Positions 11,291-59,489 of a DNA stretch of 64,000 bases are shown here, piece by piece. Made by a program: the position numbers and the translations under genes. Source of the stretch: Monoplex corrugatus (taxonomy: Eukaryota; Mollusca; Gastropoda; Littorinimorpha; Ranellidae); assembly GCA_030674185.1 (NCBI GenBank), contig JAPXFY010000026.1, positions 43,162,132 through 43,226,131 on the forward strand, read 5' to 3'. Position 1 is the first letter of the stretch. The number at the start of each line of letters is the position of its first letter. A model generated the notes under the pieces. The model did no database searches, was not told the origin of the DNA, and was given only the letters and a program-made list of their open reading frames with translations.

Positions 11291-12864
11291 TCTTTCTTTC
11301 TTTTTTTCTTTTTTTTTTTTTTTGCGCTAAGGGTGCGAAGGCTAAAGATCTGTTCCATTGTACATCTGACCTTACTGAATCTGGCCTGTTCCGTAACATA
11401 TAAATCCATAATGAACAGAAATCTCTGTGCAAAAATGTGCCCCTTTTGACTACTGATCAAACAAACAAACCAACAAACAAACAGTAGAGGAAAAAAAAAA
11501 AAAAAGAAAAGTAAAAGAAAAACAAGGCAACAGCGATAGAAAAAAGGGGGCTTGTTTCATATTAAGTGGGGAGAGGTTGCTTTTGTATGTAAATTATGCT
11601 AAAAGTCTGTAGGCAAAGATTTGTTATATGATTATGGATAGATCTGATTCTGTGGAAAGTTACAACACATTACTTTGATTTAATTGGTATTATCCAGTTT
11701 AGGCCTACAAAATGTTAACGTGTGTGATAATAGGCCTACATCTTGTTCTGTTAATGTTTTATTGGGGTTTTATGTTCAGCATTTTGATAAGTTTTATGTT
11801 GAGCATTTTAATAAGTTTTAACCCCATAAATTTTTACAGATACACAGCCCATCGTGTCAATGTTATACAAACCATATATAACCACAAGTGAAATAACACC
11901 ATCTGTAAGTTTATGAAATGTTTTGCTAATGTGCCTGTTGATTTGGTGTGTGTGTATATTCTTCAGAGAAAGGGAGATCATTACTAAGATTTGACTTGTT
12001 GACCAGCTTCAGATCAGATGATATTGTTGTTACTGCTGGATAATAAGGAGGGAAAAAAACACAAACAAAAAAAAACCCCCACACACACAAAAAATTAGCT
12101 TAAAAAAGAAAGTGTTGATGACTGATTTCTTTGTTGGATTTTTTCCAACATTAAAATCATGAAATATAATCAGCATGATTTTTAAAAATATTGATTGGGT
12201 AGTTATGCAGTGCATGCGTATTGACTCAGGAAAAAGGAGATTAATATTAGGATGGCTTGCTGAAGTTGCTCACCTGTCTTTTCTTCAGTCTCAAAGTGCC
12301 ATGCACCTATTTTCAAGCCCTAGTCAAATGCTTTGTCTCTCTGATGTGATAATCTTGTGATGAAAATGACTTCTTTAATGTTGTATGTAAACACAGACAA
12401 CTGTCACTGTTGTGTGAAATTTTATAGTTTATGTTTTTATTATAAGAACCCAAAATTGGGCTGTACAACACAGATTTAATAAATTGATAAAACTCTTAAT
12501 GATTTCACTTTTCACATTTAACATTGTAATCATCAGCATCACTGAGAATGGAAATGTACCATTATAGACATATTCTGCAGCGTGCATTAATTATTTGTTA
12601 GTTTGTCTTAAGAAAGCGTGTTACTTTTCAATTGTTTGTAAGTTAAGCAAGCATGCAGTGTGGATTGAGCTGTTGGATGTAGGGCAAACGATTGTAGAAG
12701 GTATGTGTTTTTTCCTGAATGTTTTTCATCTTTTTCTTATTTCTTTTTTTATATTCAGTGATGTTCATCTTTAGACACTGTGATCAATACACTGTCTTTC
12801 TTTTTTGTTTCTATAGATGTTGAGCAATTATTTAGGAAATGACAAGTTCATCTTCAATTTCTCC
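11291..12864. other. Upstream non-coding stretch, nothing recognised
   Basis: AT-rich sequence with several poly-A/poly-T runs (11300-11325, 11490-11510, 12050-12100). No exon-like or repeat-family sequence recognised. Confidence 0.6.
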
Positions 12865-13372
12865 ATATTCAGGAAATTCTTTGATAGAAATATCCTCTTT
12901 TTTTGTCACCGTCTTTGTTTCTGCTTTGCTTCTTGTCATTTCTTCCTATCATTTTCTGCCTTGCTGGTCTGTTGATCTGTATGTGTTTGATAAGGCCTTT
13001 CGCACTTTCTCCTAGGATTGATAATTGGGTACATGTATTAATTGTCTTTTTTGGCTTTAAGGAAATGTGATGTGCAGAAGCAGTATAGGTAATTTAGGCC
13101 AATATGCTTTAGTGTCCTTAATTATGTTTATGTTTGTGTTCAAGGTTTTTTTAAAATCCCCTGGTGATAAATTGGGTGGAGTGGTCAACACCAGGGGCTG
13201 ATCCTTAGATATGTGTGCGAATGCATTGATATGTGTACTTAATTTTCTTTTCTAATTGTTCTGTTTTTTTCTTGTAATGAGGTATGGTGTACATTTCGAG
13301 ACGGTTATAGCTCTGATATGACTCTGTGCTGTTGGCTGGGCTTTAAACGATAATAGCAATAACATTTTTAAA
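12865..13372 (+). mobile_element. AAC-tailed SINE family B, copy 1 (5' truncated)
   Basis: Matches the family from ggaaattctttgatagaaat onward: tttctgccttgctggtc, ggattgataattgggtac, gcagaagcag, cctggtgataaattgggtgg, and a 3' core ending ggctgggctttaaacgataa. The consensus is about 550-600 bp and ends in an AAC-rich tail. Confidence 0.8.
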
Positions 13373-13599
13373 CGATAATAGCAGTAACAATCTTCTCACA
13401 CCACAGTCAATATATTTTCTTTCCTCTCTTGGAATGGTTGTGTATCTGCCTCTTTCAGTTTGTGGTCAGTGTGCACTGAATTGAAGTCTGCATAATGCTT
13501 TTCTGATGTCAGACTTTTATTTTGTTAGAATTTACAGGAAAGTAAACTTGATGTGTTTGCACTTGTTTTGTTGATTTCAGAAGCAGAGCTTTTTATATT

Positions 13600-13786
13600 G
13601 TAGTGTGTGTACGTGCATGTGTGTGTGTGCGTGAGTGCGTGCATGTGTGTGTGTGTGTGTGTATGTGTGTGTGTGTGTATGTGTGTGTGAGTTCATTTTG
13701 TTAATTCCAGAAGCAGAGCAATTTATATTGTAGTGTGTGTGTGTGTGTGTGTGTGCGTGAGTGCATGCATATGTGTGTGTGTGTGT

Positions 13787-13821
<35 letters not shown>

Positions 13822-13868
13822 TGCAAGCGTGTGTGTCTGTGTGAGTGCGTGTGCGTGTGCATGTGTGC
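13600..13868. repeat. (GT)n microsatellite, duplicated segment
   Basis: Two (GT)n-rich blocks, each preceded by a copy of cagaagcagagc...tttatattgtagtg (13579 and 13709). This shows that a segment of about 130 bp was duplicated. Confidence 0.9.
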
Positions 13869-14574
13869 AATATATGTCAGTTCACTTAATTACTCTACGT
13901 TCAGATCATATAAAGCTTTAGCATAATGATTGGTAACAGAACACTGGTGTTTTGAGAGTGTATAAAATGCTTAATATGTCTGCTCTGCAAAAACGGTCGT
14001 TGACAAATTGCATATTAAGCTAAACATTGTTAACCAGGTAACATATGGTTAGAAACTGTGTCTGTGTCTAGGGAAGAAATGACAATGAAGTTGCAACATA
14101 ATGTGACAGTGTAAGCAGGTTGTAATTGTATAAATACATTTTCCCTTTAGTAAAATCAGGTTGACAGTTGTTTCAGAGTTGGCTGAAAACTTGAGCAGCC
14201 GGTTTCAATATTTGAACAGAGAACACATGTGAAACTTGCTTGCCGAGTGAAAAACTTGCTGACGTTGGACATGTTATAACATCTGTGCATGCACTTGTGT
14301 TCTTTGATCACACACAGAGACTCAGCCACACACATGTGCAGAGTACAAGTACAACACTTGCTCACACGCACACTGTGAAATGTATAGTACACTGTATGTC
14401 ACACACTCTTAAACACACATACACATATATTGAAAAACATCAACTGTATGAGACAGTGAGCCATCCCTACACCCACACACATTAATGTGAAAGACACACA
14501 CACACAGATATATACAGATATAAATGTATACATGTGTATATTGCAACCTGTTTCATTTTAACTTCTCGTTTCAG
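13869..14574. other. Intron sequence before exon 2
   Basis: No further exon recognised. Contains scattered AC-rich sequence at 14310-14510 and the branch/pyrimidine region of exon 2. Confidence 0.5.
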
Positions 14575-50069
<35,495 letters not shown>

Positions 50070-50107
50070 TAATCTTTTTTTCTTTGGGGGGTGTTGTGGG
50101 GTCAGGT

Positions 50108-50225
50108 CAGACTTAACACGTCTGCTTGCTATGGGTCACCTCGATGCAAGAGGCATCCCTTAGCCATCAGATGTGACTTGACTTGTTTCTTTTGTGTGTT
50201 TGGTGGTGTGTGTGGTTGGGTCAGA
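50108..50225 (+). repeat. Duplicate of the end of the coding region in the 3' UTR
   Basis: 50141-50222 resembles 50020-50107: gatgcaagaggcatccctta, gccatcagatgtgacttgac, then T-rich and ggttgggtcag. The source copy carries the last 13 codons and the stop. Confidence 0.75.
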
Positions 50226-50675
50226 GGTGAGATTTCATGATGTTGTTTTGGAGCGTGTGTTTGGGTCAGAGGTGAGATGTCATGTTGTTTTGGAGCGTGT
50301 GTTTGGGTCAGAGGTGAGATGTCATGTTGTTTTGGAGCATGTGTTTGGGTCAGAGGTGAGATGTCATGTTGTTTGGGAGCTTGTGTTTGAGTCAGAGGTG
50401 AGATTTCATGATGTGTTTGGGAGCGTGTGGTTGGGTCAGAGGTGAGATTTCATGATGTGTTTGGGAGCGTGTGGTTGGGTCAGAAGTGAGATTTCATGAT
50501 GTTGTTTGGGAGCGTGTGTTTGGGTCAGAGGTGAGATTTCATGTGTTTGGGAGCATGTGTTTGGGTCAGAGGTGAGATTTCATGTGTTTGGGAGCGTGTA
50601 TTTGGGTCAGAAGTGAGATTTCTTGATGATGTTTGGGTGCGTGTATTTGGGTCAGAGGTGAGATTTCCCAGTATG
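50205..50675 (+). repeat. About 40-45-bp minisatellite in the 3' UTR, about 11 units
   Basis: Unit: gtgtgtttgggtcagaggtg, agatttcatgatgttgtttt, ggagc. Starts where the duplicated CDS end stops. Confidence 0.92.
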
Positions 50676-51009
50676 TTTGTAGGTGGGGGGGGGGGGGGGA
50701 GGAGGGATGTGGTTGGTTGAGAGTTGATGCAGCTGCCTGGTAAGGGTTGTCCCACGATCAGTGGAGATAATGCAACGTTTGTTTTTCCTGTGCAATCCCT
50801 TGATAATCCTTTGATACCTGTGTGTGTTACCAGCTGTGGTGTAGAGGTTGCTGCTTCCTTTTGTTGGAATGCCTAGTTTTGCCAAATGGATGGAGTTTTT
50901 TGCTCAAGACAATTTTGTTGATGGTTTGATTCGGTGGAGTCCTTTGTGGGGTGACTCTGATGTTAATTGTTTGTCCCGATTGCTACTACTGCTGTACACG
51001 ATGGACACT

Positions 51010-51072
51010 GACCCTTTTTACTCCCTCACCGCAAGAAGCTTGTAGAGAAAGTAAGGGAGCGAAAGAGTTGAG
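51010..51072. mobile_element. Nested-palindrome family, copy 12 (degenerate inner part)
   Basis: acccttttta ctccctcacc... against ...gtaagggagcgaaagagttg with a short loop. Confidence 0.55.
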
Positions 51073-51975
51073 TTCATGCGATGTTGGGATGATTATGATG
51101 GTCTTTGGTGATTGACGTGTGTTCTGAGTGGTGATTGTGCTGCTGATCTTTCGAGTTGATGTGGATAGTGTGAATGAAGACCTGAGTCAGTGAAAAGTTT
51201 GTTAGGTCATGTCAGGTGTTTGGGAGAAAGGTCAGGAGGAGAATGTGTGTTGGTTTTACTTGTGTTTGTTTTAATATCAGTGTGTGGATATGTGTGTGAA
51301 ACTTTTATTGTATGTAAAGATACAATATGGCTGGCTGATTGATTTATTTTATAGCGTGTAAATGTTGAATTGTTTCATGCTCGTTCTTTATGTGTATGTA
51401 TATATGTGCATGTATGCTTTCATTTTATTGTGCTTTTAATGCTGTTTTGGTCTCTTGATTCAGTGTAAGTGTTTGAGACAGTGCTTTTGACCATTGCTGT
51501 TTGTATTAAACATCGTCAGTTTCAAAAATCCATGAAAGTTGAAGTTCAGCATGTACCACAGTTTTGTGTAATACAGATCAGATTCATGAAGACTTCTTGA
51601 ACTCCATAGATAGGCAGCTGTGTACTGCAGAACATGCCTTTAGCCAACTTGGATTTATGGGGCCAGAACTGTGCTTGACTCCTACCATGACATGCTGTCA
51701 GGTCTGGTGAAAACATTTTCAAAAGGATGCGCAGTTCGACTATCAGAGCATTTTAATCATTTCATCATCAAAACAGTACATACAAAGGTGTCATGTTAAC
51801 GCTCTCAGATTGGTTTACATTATTCCATCGGTAAAGTTCATACTTGTCAGCAGGTGTTATTTTATTTTATGTTTTTTTCTTTTTTTTTTTTTTTTTCTTT
51901 TTCTCACAGAGGACAAAATATTCTGGGCCTGTTCTAGGTTTGAAATGCGTTAAGATTTCACTGTTTTCATGTAAA

Positions 51976-51981
51976 AATAAA
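51976..51981 (+). promoter_or_regulatory. Candidate polyadenylation signal AATAAA
   Basis: First canonical hexamer seen downstream of the USP20 stop, about 1.9 kb after it. No transcript end can be seen from sequence alone, and hexamers at 53971-53976 and 56502-56507 compete. Confidence 0.25.
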
Positions 51982-52311
51982 GTGGATATTCGAAACACTT
52001 TTATTGGAATGTGGCAAGAAAAAAAACATTCATATTGTTGGAAAAGCTTCTGAAACAGCTCCAATTAACATGGCCCAAGTGTCATGTGGAAATCATCAGT
52101 TGGATGAGGGAAGCATCCATAGTACTCTCACAGTTATATACAGTGTCATCGTTTCAACCTGTTGGTGTCATGGTTCTCTTTTTACAGATTGACTTTTTGG
52201 ATACAGGAGTTTTTACATACTAAGTTGTATACAGCTGCAAGTCACATTTGTCATGAGGGAAAATGGATTGATCCTTAGGTTCTTTCAGTGATTTACATTC
52301 AGTATCTTCAT

Positions 52312-52615
52312 GAGTCTTCTTGATGGAGGCAGACACAAGAAGATCATTGGAAAAAAAGATAGGGGAAAAAAACAAGAATCATTTACAGGCCATTTTATGA
52401 AGAAAGGGGAATTGGAGCACCTGGTCACAACAGGAAAGCTGGATGGAAAGAGAGCACCAGGTAGACCCAGGGAGAAAATGTTGGACGGACTTGCAGGGTG
52501 GCTGAGGACAGAGAGGGTGGAATACGTACTCACAGTGACAAGGAATAGATTCGTATGGAGGGCCATGATTGCCAACGCCATGCGGCAGGGCACATGATGA
52601 TATGATGATGTACTT
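52312..52615 (+). mobile_element. RTE-type retrotransposon 3' fragment, copy 5
   Basis: Encodes LLDGGRHKKI, FTGHFMKKGELEHLVTTGKL then DGKRAPGRPREKMLDGLAGW and RMIANAMRQGT-like end, followed by an ATGATG tail. Confidence 0.8.
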
Positions 52616-52769
52616 GATCTTGTAACTTTTTTTTTTTAATATAATGCCAAAGAAATGGTCTATGTTCTAGAACAAGCTTCAGGTTTAGTAGACTTCTTTA
52701 ATACAGTGCTTATCTTCAGACAGCATCGTACATTACTTGTAGTGTTGTAGTATGTTACTTTACTAGTGC

Positions 52770-52872
52770 AGTTGGAGAAGCTGGTGGACTCTGTCTTGAC
52801 TGATAAAGCAGAAAATTGCTGGATAGGGTGAGAATGTCAGAGGGTTAATGTTATAATGTCAGAGGGTTAATG
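52770..52872. mobile_element. Nested-palindrome family, copy 13 (partial, right arm doubled)
   Basis: gctggatagggtgagaatgt and two copies of gtcagagggttaatgttata. Confidence 0.5.
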
Positions 52873-53139
52873 TTATAGCTTTGAAACAGTCATCCTATTT
52901 TTGGGGGTTCTTTTTCCACTCTTGTTTGTTTTGGTAAGCCCTCTTGATTTGAAAACTATATTATGCTGATTATTAGAAATGAAAATGAGGTTAAGATAAT
53001 AGTGTAGAGGAAAAATTTAAAAAAGATTGATTTAGCTGGATGTAATGTATACAAGTTTTTTTTTTACTTTGGGAGATCAGAAATATTGATTTAGAAAAAA
53101 TATCCATTGCAGGTATTGTTTCTAACTAGGCTATCAAAA

Positions 53140-53186
53140 AAACCAAAAAAACAAAACAAACAAACACACACACACACCCCACACAC

Positions 53187-53265
<79 letters not shown>
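53140..53265. repeat. (AC)n microsatellite
   Basis: Interrupted (AC)n with CCCC and CAACA breaks. Confidence 0.95.
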
Positions 53266-53267
<2 letters not shown>

Positions 53268-54094
53268 ATGGTAGAAAGAATATGAAAACATGCTTAATGT
53301 AAAAGAATGTGGCACCAGTCCTGAATGATTGTGGCTGGAGCACAGCTTCAGAATCAGAGAATGATAAAAAAATAAAAAAATCTTTTTGATATTCCAGGAT
53401 ATTTTATCTGAAACAGACCATTTTGATATTCCAAGACACGTCATTTGATACATTAGTCATATTCCAAGATGTTGCAAGAACTGACATAATGATGTTAAAT
53501 GGTCACTTTTTAAAACTTCCAATATTACAGGAAACTTACATTACAGATCGGCTTTTATATTTGTTTTATTGACCAGAAATGAATTCAGTTTGGTTTGGCC
53601 TTGTATAAAGTACAGCTGCAAGAGACAAACAAGAGCTTGTTTGATTTGTTTTTATTCATTTTATTTCTGTTAATGACCGTAACGGTTCTCTATCCTATTT
53701 ATCAGAATGGAAAGTTCTTCACTTTGTCCTGTACATGTAAGATGTTATTTGCTTCACTTGACTTTGATACTGATTTGAGGGATTGAAAGAATTCTCCATG
53801 AAATGGCGTTTCAGACATCTTCATGCATAATAATTTCATTGAATAGACAGCGCATGCTTGTTGGGTATTGATTTATGCATAGTTCCATAAATTTGCACAC
53901 AGTTGACCAATATGCTTCTTTGTTCAAAATGGAGTTACTGAAGTCTTGTGACAGTTTTTTTGTGTGTAAAAATAAACTTTAATGTTTTTTTTTAAAACAC
54001 TTGTTTTGAGATTCTTAGCCTTTGTCATGAATACTGTATTCAGTTGTTTCTTCTTGCTCGATTGACCAAAGGCCTCCCTATCTTTATTGAAGCA

Positions 54095-54188
54095 AGCATA
54101 CACACACACACGCATGTACGCACGCACGCACGCACGCACACGCACATACACACACACACGCACACACACACGCACGCACACACACAAA
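54095..54188. repeat. (AC)n/(ACGC)n microsatellite
   Basis: Alternating CA and CACG units. Confidence 0.93.
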
Positions 54189-54467
54189 TAATCTTACTAA
54201 AGCCCCGAAAGGAATATGCAGTGAATGCTGATTCTTACTGTTTTTGGGGAGGATTTCACCCAGATCGTGTACACCACTTGCCCTCTCATTCATCCAGTAT
54301 AAGGACATTTTTTCCTCCAGATAGCAAATCGACAAGACATCGAAACACACAGCAAATACTTTGTTAAATAATCTACTAAATGTATTTGTTGAAAAGGCTA
54401 TGTATTCAGGAAAAGCAAGTCATTCAATTTCAGTGAAGTCTGGAGAGTGGATGGTCCTATCACTTTT

Positions 54468-54575
54468 AACCTTTACACTCCCTCAATCTGTTTATTAACC
54501 CTTACACTCCCTCAACCTCTTCACCAACTTAGTGCAGGAAGCTGGTGGATAGGATTAGGGAGTGAAAAGGTGATG
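54468..54575. mobile_element. Nested-palindrome family, copy 14
   Basis: Left arm doubled (acctttacactccctcaatc, acccttacactccctcaacc); inner right arm gaagctggtggataggatta. Confidence 0.65.
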
Positions 54576-55434
54576 CTTGTAGATAGGCTTCACACTTAAA
54601 AACCGTTTACTCAGGAACAGTAGCATTAGGTCCCACTGAACTTGTCTTACGGATAATTGTTGCTACTGTACATGTATACACAAAGTGAAGGAGTGAGAGG
54701 GTTTTGCTTTTAGCTCATTTAGTATTGCATGCAAACATTTCACTGTCCGTGCTACACTTTTTTTTTTATTGACTTGCAAGTCTTTTAAAAGATTATAAAA
54801 TAGATAAGTACATTATACGTGTGCAGTCCTATGATTTTCTAAAAGTAAGGTCTACCAAGGTGTCAGTATTTTATAGATCTTGTTTTTTTTACCTCTTCCT
54901 TTTCTAGTTTTAGATGTTGCCAGCGAACAGGATTATGAGCGGGATCCACTATATAATTGCTGGTAGGTTTGCATGGAGCATGTATACCAGTATCAGAATG
55001 TAATATATCTCTCTGGAGCGCACTACAAATTCGTCATCTCCATTTTGTAAGTCTGTGCGTTTGCATTTTCTGAATCTCATAATCAACCAGATTGGTTTTT
55101 CTATGCAAAAAGCAATTATAAAAGGGAAAAAAAGTCCTTGCTGAATTTGTCTTCATTGTCAAACACACACATTTCTATGCATCGTTCAAGCAAATTTGAG
55201 CTCTTCTGCACAGCATTTGAAGCCAGTTAGTATGAATTGAAAGTATTTCAGCTAGTATCCAAAGCAGTAATTGCTGACACAGACATCAGTTTTGAACCAG
55301 AATCAGAGTTTGGAGTTGAAGATGGATTCTTTGCACTTGGACAATTCCATATGTGCTTCACCCAGTTATCTGGCAGATTCATTTGTGTCTGTGCAAAAAG
55401 AAGAAAAAAAAGAAAAAAAGAAAAAAAAAAATGC

Positions 55435-55545
55435 ACTGGCAAGGGATTGGAGAGGGGGGAATGGGACACATGAAACACTGACTCCACCAGATTGATTGAA
55501 GCATTAAGAGGGACAGTGAACAAGCTGATTTTTACGTTGGAGGGA
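55435..55545. mobile_element. Fragment of SINE family D
   Basis: ggggggaatgggacacat, ctgactccaccagattgatt and taagagggacagtgaacaag resemble 46735-46830. Confidence 0.35.
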
Positions 55546-55740
55546 AAGATTAACTTAAGACTTGACATCTTGAGCGTCTGGCTGTATTAGATGAGCCGGA
55601 CAGCCCATTTAGAGTGTCAAAATAACACAGTTCACTTTATGAGAAATTGAAGAAAACAAGGGAGAAAAACTCGCACATGATGACTGAAACAGATTCGACT
55701 GCATCTTCTGTTCAGTGGAAGAAGTGTTGGTGAAATGGTG

Positions 55741-55940
55741 TTAATCCTTTGACTACCTCACCCTATCCGGTAGCATCCTGCATTGTCAACAATGATAGTA
55801 AAGCAAAAACTTAATCCTTTGACTCGCTCACCCTATCCACCAACTTTCTGCAGGAAGCTGGTGGACAGGGAGAGAAGAGAGTCAAACAGTTAGGTTTTCG
55901 CATTTCGTGGATAGGGTGCAGGAGTCAAAGGGTTAAACAA
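55741..55940. mobile_element. Nested-palindrome family, copy 15
   Basis: Arms taatcctttgactacctcac and gcaggagtcaaagggttaaa, inner hairpin around ctttctgcaggaagctggtg. Confidence 0.82.
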
Positions 55941-56255
55941 ACAATCATTTTTTAAGCAACATGGTCAATAGATCCTGCTGGGCTGGGAAGGGTGCAGTAT
56001 AAGTCTTGCACATAGGTGTGGGAGTTAAAGGGTTAAAAAAAATTATTTTTTAAACAACACAGTCAAAAGGTCCTGCTAAGCTGGGAAGGCTGCGGTGTAA
56101 GTCTCGCGCATAGGTGTGGGAGTCAAAGGGTTAAGCTTTCGCATTTTGTGGATAGGGTGTGGGAGTCAAAAAGTTCAAACAATCATTTTTTAAGCAACAC
56201 GGTCAAAAGACCCTGTTAGACTGGGATGGTTGTGGTATAAGCCTTGCACAGTAAG
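55915..56255 (+). repeat. Tandem amplification of the palindrome's right end plus flank, 3 units
   Basis: Three units of about 95-125 bp: gtgggagtcaaagggttaa then caatcattttttaagcaaca, gtcaaaaggtcctgctaggc, tgggaaggctgcggtataag, cttgcacataggt. Only the right arm is amplified. Confidence 0.8.
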
Positions 56256-57061
56256 TACCAGGATGACAAAAGCTGATGTATTTTATCAGTGACGTGTGAT
56301 GTACAGTCAGACAGATAATTACCTACCTGGCAGAAAGTTAAACACTATGAGTGGTTACAGAAACTCTGATATACTTTTTCCTCCTTTGTTTTTTCCCCGA
56401 AATAACATGGAAGTTGTACGTAGCATATTGAAATACCTATACTTGTGTTTCTTAACATTGTTGCAGATGTACATCTCCCTCTCTTCTCTTCTCTCGTCTG
56501 TAATAAAAATGTGACTTGTTGCATAAACTGTACAGACGGTGGACATGTTTGAAAGCCTTTTTTTTTTTTTTTTTCCTAAATCGTGTGGGGACATTCTGCT
56601 TCTGTGATCGAGTTTTTCATGTATATGTACCCGTCATGCCCGAGGCCACTAAGTTTGACAATACGTGCTGTTATTCTTGTGATACCTGTGTACAGCTTTT
56701 CTCATACATATTTTCAATGCATGTGTTATTACTGTGTTGTTACATGTAGTTTGTTTTCAACACACTCTTTATCATTCATGGGCCTTTTTTTTTTTTTTTT
56801 AATAATGTGAATGTGACATGCTTGTGTATTTTGTTTCAAACTGATTGCTCTGTCGTCTGCCAGGCCATTCATCTTGTTTCTTTCCAGGGCCTTTGCCATT
56901 GTTACCAAGATCACCTTGCAACCAACTGAGCAGTGGGTTGTTTAACCTCCAGTGACCAACTGACAAACATTTACCTGCTTATTATCCCTCCCCCCTCCCC
57001 TGACCAGCCTTAAGATGGACACTGCACTCATAATGCTGGCCCCAACAGACGTTTAGGTCAC

Positions 57062-57131
57062 ATTAACCTTAAATTCCCTCAGCCTGTCAGGAAGCTGATG
57101 GATATGCTGGGGGAGTCAGGGGAAGGGTTAA
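57062..57131. mobile_element. Nested-palindrome family, copy 16 (inner part)
   Basis: ttaaccttaaattccctcag against gctgggggagtcaggggaag with loop tcaggaagctg. Confidence 0.55.
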
Positions 57132-57357
57132 CTTCTCGATCTTCCAAATTCAGATGTGTGTAAACCTTTTGAAAACTCCTTGAACATGCCTTTTCCTTGG
57201 TCTGCCTCCACCCCTCTGTCCTCCAGTTCCTTTGATTTTATCTGATGTCGTTTGTTCATGTTGATGTATTTTGTTTCAGTTTATTTTAGGTATTTGTTGA
57301 CCGGTGTTTGTATCAACCTTACTAATGGTGCAATCATATAGGAATACTATATTAGTA

Positions 57358-57424
<67 letters not shown>

Positions 57425-57470
57425 CACATACATATATATATGTGTGTGTGTACATATATATATATAAAAC
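57358..57470. repeat. (AT)n microsatellite
   Basis: About 60 bases of pure AT, then ATAC/ATGT variants. Confidence 0.95.
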
Positions 57471-57680
57471 TTTATGTACTGCCATATTTAAGGTCAGACA
57501 TTTGTTGAGTTAGTCTGACGTTATTTGAACTAGTCAGGTGGCCACTTGTACTTTCATTGTGTTCGTACCAGTGCAGATTGACTGAGGAGCTCAGTGTGTT
57601 GGCAGAAAACAAAATAGTAAAAAAACATGGAGATGCATGAAGCCTGACAAGCCAGCAGCCTTTTCCCAACCCTAGAAACC

Positions 57681-58298
57681 ATGCCCTCTCAGGATGCCTT
57701 GGGCCCTTTCAGTATAAATAGTATCCCCGTCTTCTGGAATAATTTTCTGTGCTAGAAATTTCTTCTTTCCTTTCACTTTTTTTTTTGTGTTTTTTTTTTT
57801 TGCTGTGCTCCTTTGCTTTCTGTCTTCTTTTCCTATCGTTTTTCTGTCTTGCTGGTCCATTCATCTGGATGTGTTTTATGAAAGCCAAACTTTCTATTAG
57901 GATTGATAATTGGATGTTTGTATTAACTATCTTTTTGGCTCCAAGGAAATGTGGTGTGCAGAAGCAGTTTTAGGTGATTTTAGTTTTTTTCTTTGGTTTA
58001 TGTTGTAAAGTCATTAGTTATGTTGCATATTTGTATTCAGTTGTTTTGTTTGTTTGTTTTTGTTTAAATCTTCCTGGTGATAAATTTGGTGGAATAGTCA
58101 GTGGCAGGAGCAATTCCTTAGATTATGTGTGTAAATGCATTGCTATGTGTACTTAATACTCATTTGCAGGTTGTTCTTTTTTCAGGGTCAGTTGAGTGGT
58201 GTGAAGTGTTGTGTATGTTTTCAGATAGTTATAGCCCAGATATTGCTTTGGGCAGATAGTCGAGCTTTATACAACAACAACAACAACAACAAAAAAGT
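57681..58298 (+). mobile_element. AAC-tailed SINE family B, copy 8
   Basis: Diverged full-length copy downstream of the gene: gccctctcaggatgccttgg, ctttcagtataaatagtatc, cttgctggtccattcat, ggattgataattggatg, tail acaacaacaacaacaac. Confidence 0.85.
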
Positions 58299-58623
58299 AA
58301 AAAAACAGAAACCCAGAAGCTCTTGTTTTGCAGGAGTGGTAATGATAAATGTTTTCATTGTTGATTTTGGTCATTGTGTTCCTTGTCTCAATTTGCTTTA
58401 GTTTTGAGTGATGAGTGGTAATTATCTCCTTCAGATGAACAGCGTACACACAGCACTGTGACCAATCTTTAGTTTGCCGTAGATGCACATCAGTCACTCA
58501 TTTGAAAGAATGTAAAAATATGTCTTGTGGGAATCAAAGGGAGAGCGTATGAACGTTTCATCCAGAGTTGTCACTGATGTTCAAGTCTTGTGTATTTTTG
58601 TCCTGCAGCTTTTCGGGTTGAAA

Positions 58624-58624
<1 letters not shown>

Positions 58625-58693
<69 letters not shown>

Positions 58694-58700
58694 TGTGTTT
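58625..58700. repeat. (GT)n microsatellite
   Basis: Nearly pure (GT)n. Confidence 0.95.
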
Positions 58701-59489
58701 TGAGTTTGTTTATGTATTTTCACCTTGTTTCAAGTTTCAGTTTTATTTTTCAATCTTCAGCATTGTAGTGCAGTCACAAATTTGTTTTGCCAAAGTATGT
58801 GTGTGGAAACAAAGATTTTTATGCGGGTTTGGTTTCTAGCTATCCTAGAACATTTGGATCATATTCATGCTGTTGCACTTTCAACTTGTGTGTGTGATGT
58901 TTGACGCACCTTTAATAAATGTCAGCGAAGTCGGTGTACCGATAATTGTGTTCTGGCCACATAGTTTTGCACACACATCGCTTGGAAGTGTTAACCTTGC
59001 ACATTATGGGAAGATTAAATGGAGCAACTGTCATCAAAACTTTCTTTGACTGGTGAAATTTCGTAGTTCTGATGAGGTCAGTGTTGCGATAGATGTGTTC
59101 AGTCCACATAATGCTGCGTTTCACTTGGTAGTGTTAGCCATGGGAGGATGTGGAGGGAGCTTTCATTTAGCTGCTTTTAACTGATGTAGTTTAAAATTCT
59201 GTAGTGTTTGGGTGTGATGAAGTATTATTTTAGGATTAAAACACTTTTAGCTTACTTACATCATAGTTATCATGCTTAGCTGTAAGCAGAACCACTTCTT
59301 AGTTATGGCCACATGAACTTTGAATTTCATTTTCTCATGTGTATGGGATATTTAGAAAGAAAGAATTGATAGTTAGACTATATTTTGCCCCAACTTACAT
59401 TATTTGCAGTGATGAGTTTGAAAGATTGAAAAAAAACATTACCGAAAGAGAGAGATTTACATTACTTTAGAACATTTTTTTCCTTAGAA
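58701..59489. other. Non-coding stretch, nothing recognised
   Basis: Contains a diverged duplication of about 130 bp (gaagtcggtgtaccgataat...cacatagttttgc against gaggtcagtgttgcgataga...cacataatgctgc, 58925-58975 and 59075-59120). Confidence 0.55.

Larger units (their letters stand above)
50070..51981 (+). other. USP20: Probable 3' UTR of USP20, end not determined
   Basis: Non-coding sequence after the stop. It starts with a copy of the last coding bases, then a 45-bp minisatellite, a degenerate copy of the palindrome family (51010-51072) and unique T-rich sequence. The first canonical AATAAA I found is at 51976-51981, with an ATTAAA at 51505-51510. Later AATAAA motifs occur at 53971 and 56502, so the true end may be further downstream. 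Confidence 0.4.
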
